Of a DNA stretch of 8,178 nt, positions 6,346 to 8,178 are shown in pieces. Location: contig JAGBZE010000153.1 in assembly GCA_017628435.1 (NCBI GenBank), positions 1 through 8,178 of the forward strand. Reading direction: 5' to 3'. The notes under the pieces were generated by a model. The model ran no database searches and was not told the origin of the DNA. It saw nothing but the letters and a program-made list of their open reading frames with translations. The translations under genes and the position numbers were made by a program. Source of the stretch: Akkermansia sp. (GTDB lineage: Bacteria; Verrucomicrobiota; Verrucomicrobiia; Verrucomicrobiales; Akkermansiaceae). The first letter of the stretch is position 1. Each line of letters opens with the position of its first letter.

Positions 6346-6358
6346 GTGTTATTTTATA

Positions 6359-6371
6359 ATAAGCTGCTTAT
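6359..6371. repeat. dyad in the regulator-pyrG intergenic region
   Basis: ATAAGC-T-GCTTAT is a perfect 6-1-6 inverted repeat centred about 54 bp upstream of the predicted regulator transcription start and about 86 bp upstream of that of pyrG. It might be an upstream protein-binding site for the divergent genes, or chance in an AT-rich spacer. Confidence 0.35.
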
Positions 6372-6415
6372 GAGGCTAAAAATGCGGGATAGAATCACGG
6401 TGTGTGGACAAAAAC

Positions 6416-6444
6416 TCGACAGTATGCGTGAAATCTGTTATTCT
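6416..6444 (+). promoter_or_regulatory. likely pyrG promoter with extended -10
   Basis: TCGACA (6416-6421, five of six), a 17-bp spacer and TATTCT (6439-6444, four of six) preceded by TG at 6436-6437 make an extended -10 promoter. The start would be near 6451, giving a leader of about 20 nt. The leader has no Shine-Dalgarno and no attenuator hairpin or initial G-run of the kind used in CTP-sensing pyrG leaders of Firmicutes. A separate TATAAT at 6355-6360 lacks a good -35. Confidence 0.5.
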
Positions 6445-6471
6445 TACCTTAACCACACAGAGTACACAATT

Positions 6472-8085
6472 ATGAAATACATCTTTGTAACCGGCGGTGT
6501 TGTTTCCTCCCTGGGTAAAGGCCTTGCCGCAGCGTCCATCGGCACGCTGCTGGAGCATTGCGGTCTTGAGGTGACCATGCAGAAGTTTGACCCGTATCTG
6601 AACATCGACCCGGGCACCATGAGCCCCTACCAGCACGGTGAAGTGTACGTGCTGAATGACGGTGCCGAGACCGACCTTGACCTCGGCCACTACGAGCGCT
6701 TTGTTCATTGCGAACTTTCCCGCCTGAACAACCTGACCAGTGGTAAGGTGTTCGAGCGCGTGCTGGAGAAGGAACGCCGCGGCGACTACCTGGGCAAGAC
6801 GGTTCAGTACATCCCGCATGTGACGGACGAAATCAAGCAGCGCCTTTACGACCTGACGGAGAAGAACAAGAACTGCGACGTGATTATCACCGAAATCGGT
6901 GGTACCGTGGGTGATATCGAGGGCTTCCTGTTCCTGGAATCCCTGCGCCAGTTCAGCCAGGAGGTGGGGCGCAACAACTGCTGCTTCATCCACGTGACCC
7001 TGCTGCCCTACATCAAGGCCGCCGGAGAAACCAAGACCAAGCCCACGCAGCAGAGTGTGGCCAAGCTGCGCGAAATCGGTATTCAGCCGGACATGATTGT
7101 GTGCCGTACGGAGATGGACAACCTGACCGATGAGGAGAAGCGCAAGATTGCCATGTTCTGCAACGTGCCCGCCTCCAACGTGGTAGCCTTCTGCGACGTG
7201 AAGCACAGCATTTACGAATGCCCCATCGACCTGGGCCGCGACAAGGTGGACCGCATCGTGACCGATGTTCTGGGCCTGACCGTTCCCAAGCCCAAGATGG
7301 ACGACTGGCAGAAGTTTGTGGGCCGCGTGATTCACCCCTCCCACAGCGTGCGCATCGCCGTGGTGGGCAAGTACATTTCCCTGCAGGATGCTTACAAGTC
7401 CATTTACGAAAGTTTCACCCACGCCGGTGCTGCCAACGACTGCCGCGTAGAGGTGGTGCGTGTGGATGCCGAGGCTCTGACCAACGGCTCCTGTGAGGAG
7501 ATGATTGGCAAGGTGGACGGCATTCTGGTGCCTGGTGGCTTCGGTGACCGCGGTGTGGAAGGCAAGATCAAGGCCGTGCAGTATGCCCGCGAGAACAATA
7601 TTCCCTTCCTGGGTATCTGCCTTGGCATGCAGGTGGCCGTCATCGAGTTCGCCCGCAACGTGCTGGGCCACGCCGATGCCAACTCCACCGAGTTCAACAA
7701 GGACAGCAAGGCCCCCGTGGTCTGCCTGCAGGAGGAGCAGAAGCACATCGAGAACATGGGTGCCACCATGCGCCTGGGTGCTTACCCCGCCCACATCAAG
7801 CCCGGTACGCTCTGCAGCAAGCTCTATGATAACAAAGAGGTTATCTCCGAGCGCCACCGTCATCGCTACGAGTTCAATGCCGATTACCGCGAGGAGGTGG
7901 AGAACGGCGGCATGGTGATTTCCGCTGTGAATGATGAGCACGGCCTGGTGGAAGTGGTGGAGCTTCCCTCCCATCCCTTCTTCATTGCCTGCCAGTACCA
8001 CCCCGAGTTCCAGAGCCGCCCGAACAGTGCACACCCGCTGTTCTCCGGTCTGGTGGCCGCTGCGCTGGAAGCGCAGCAGGCATAA
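6472..8085 (+). CDS. pyrG: CTP synthase
   Basis: Makes CTP from UTP, ATP and glutamine in the last step of de novo pyrimidine nucleotide synthesis; cytoplasmic, active as a tetramer. At 537 residues it is full length for the family. The N-terminal amidoligase domain (about 1-265) opens with MKYIFVTGGVVSSLGKG, including the P-loop (8-17), and has EIGGTVGDIEG (141-151). The C-terminal class I glutamine amidotransferase domain (about 290-530) has VPGGFGDRG (353-361), the nucleophile C383 in GICLGMQ, and H510 with E512 in YHPEFQSRP. All catalytic residues are present, so it should be active. The frame is open upstream to 6346 with other ATGs, but the family starts at MKYIFVTGG, so 6472 is chosen. 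No Shine-Dalgarno is seen. It diverges from the regulator and is followed by a strong terminator, so it appears monocistronic. Confidence 0.98.
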   Translation: MKYIFVTGGVVSSLGKGLAAASIGTLLEHCGLEVTMQKFDPYLNIDPGTMSPYQHGEVYVLNDGAETDLDLGHYERFVHCELSRLNNLTSGKVFERVLEKERRGDYLGKTVQYIPHVTDEIKQRLYDLTEKNKNCDVIITEIGGTVGDIEGFLFLESLRQFSQEVGRNNCCFIHVTLLPYIKAAGETKTKPTQQSVAKLREIGIQPDMIVCRTEMDNLTDEEKRKIAMFCNVPASNVVAFCDVKHSIYECPIDLGRDKVDRIVTDVLGLTVPKPKMDDWQKFVGRVIHPSHSVRIAVVGKYISLQDAYKSIYESFTHAGAANDCRVEVVRVDAEALTNGSCEEMIGKVDGILVPGGFGDRGVEGKIKAVQYARENNIPFLGICLGMQVAVIEFARNVLGHADANSTEFNKDSKAPVVCLQEEQKHIENMGATMRLGAYPAHIKPGTLCSKLYDNKEVISERHRHRYEFNADYREEVENGGMVISAVNDEHGLVEVVELPSHPFFIACQYHPEFQSRPNSAHPLFSGLVAAALEAQQA

Positions 8086-8103
8086 CGCACAACGATTTAT
8101 ACC

Positions 8104-8139
8104 CGGCGGTGGGCGAAGAAACGCCCGCCGCCGCTTTTT
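8104..8139 (+). terminator. intrinsic terminator of pyrG
   Basis: CGGCGGTGGGCG (8104-8115) pairs with CGCCCGCCGCCG (8122-8133) in a 12-bp stem with one G-U pair and an AAGAAA loop. It is followed by five T (8135-8139) and a further pyrimidine-rich run. It lies 19 nt after the pyrG stop and is a textbook Rho-independent terminator. Confidence 0.9.
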
Positions 8140-8148
8140 CTTCTTCCT

Positions 8149-8178
8149 ATGATTGATATACTGGTAGTACTGGCGTAC
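8149..8178 (+). CDS. possible start of a downstream gene, cut by window edge
   Basis: ATG at 8149 opens ten codons to the window end, reading MIDILVVLAY. The hydrophobic character would suit the first membrane segment of a transporter, but ten residues cannot identify a protein. There is no Shine-Dalgarno and it begins 10 nt after the terminator T-run, so a promoter would have to overlap the terminator. It may be a chance ATG. Confidence 0.25.
   Translation, partial: MIDILVVLAY

Noticed and set aside
6355..6360. TATAAT as a second upstream pyrG promoter
   Set aside because: No acceptable -35 at 15-19 bp spacing; it lies in a generally AT-rich spacer.
6346..6471. 42-residue N-terminal extension of pyrG
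   Set aside because: The family begins at MKYIFVTGG, and the predicted promoter lies within the extension.
6376..8034. 552-codon open frame on the minus strand
   Set aside because: Antisense shadow of pyrG, with no recognisable domain and an Ala/Gly/His/Val-rich composition typical of reversed coding sequence.

Overview
The window looks like an ordinary chromosomal segment from a Gram-negative bacterium of the PVC group, most likely Verrucomicrobiota (Akkermansia-like). This is an inference. The clues are a ParE-type topoisomerase B subunit with Bacteroidetes/Verrucomicrobia-style N-terminal and TOPRIM sequences, an archaeal/eukaryotic-type prolyl-tRNA synthetase, moderately high GC by eye, and promoters of the classical TTGACA/TATAAT kind. 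The promoters argue against Bacteroidetes, which use TTTG/TAnnTTTG boxes. No rRNA, tRNA, CRISPR array, IS element or phage gene is visible.

Layout from left to right. Positions 1-1573 (minus) hold the first 524 codons of parE; its 3' end lies outside the window. A 143-bp divergent spacer separates it from a small integral-membrane site-2-type (M50) metalloprotease (1717-2415, plus). This is followed closely by proS (2457-3980, plus), which has its own consensus promoter. A strong stem-loop (3996-4034) closes proS and separates it from a convergent minus-strand group. Read in transcription order, that group is a transcriptional regulator with a winged helix and a degenerate ROK-like domain (6294-5431), a classical short-chain dehydrogenase (5336-4620), and an unrecognised 184-residue protein (4617-4063) only 2 nt downstream of the dehydrogenase. 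The regulator diverges from pyrG (CTP synthase, 6472-8085, plus), which ends in a textbook intrinsic terminator. The last 30 bases may begin another gene.

The housekeeping genes cover DNA topology (parE), translation (proS) and nucleotide synthesis (pyrG). The only accessory-looking unit is regulator, dehydrogenase and unknown protein. I infer that the regulator senses a sugar or related metabolite and controls itself and perhaps the dehydrogenase pair; the substrate cannot be read from sequence.

The most striking pattern is at the 5' ends. None of the seven internal gene starts has a convincing Shine-Dalgarno sequence. At proS and the dehydrogenase gene, consensus -35/-10 promoters lie so close to the ATG that transcription should begin at or beside the start codon, which predicts leaderless mRNAs. 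The M50 gene shows a weaker version of the same arrangement. Three promoters also contain or overlap short dyads. I see no convincing evidence of an exotic new system; the unknown protein with a CX3CX2C motif and the promoter architecture most deserve a second look.
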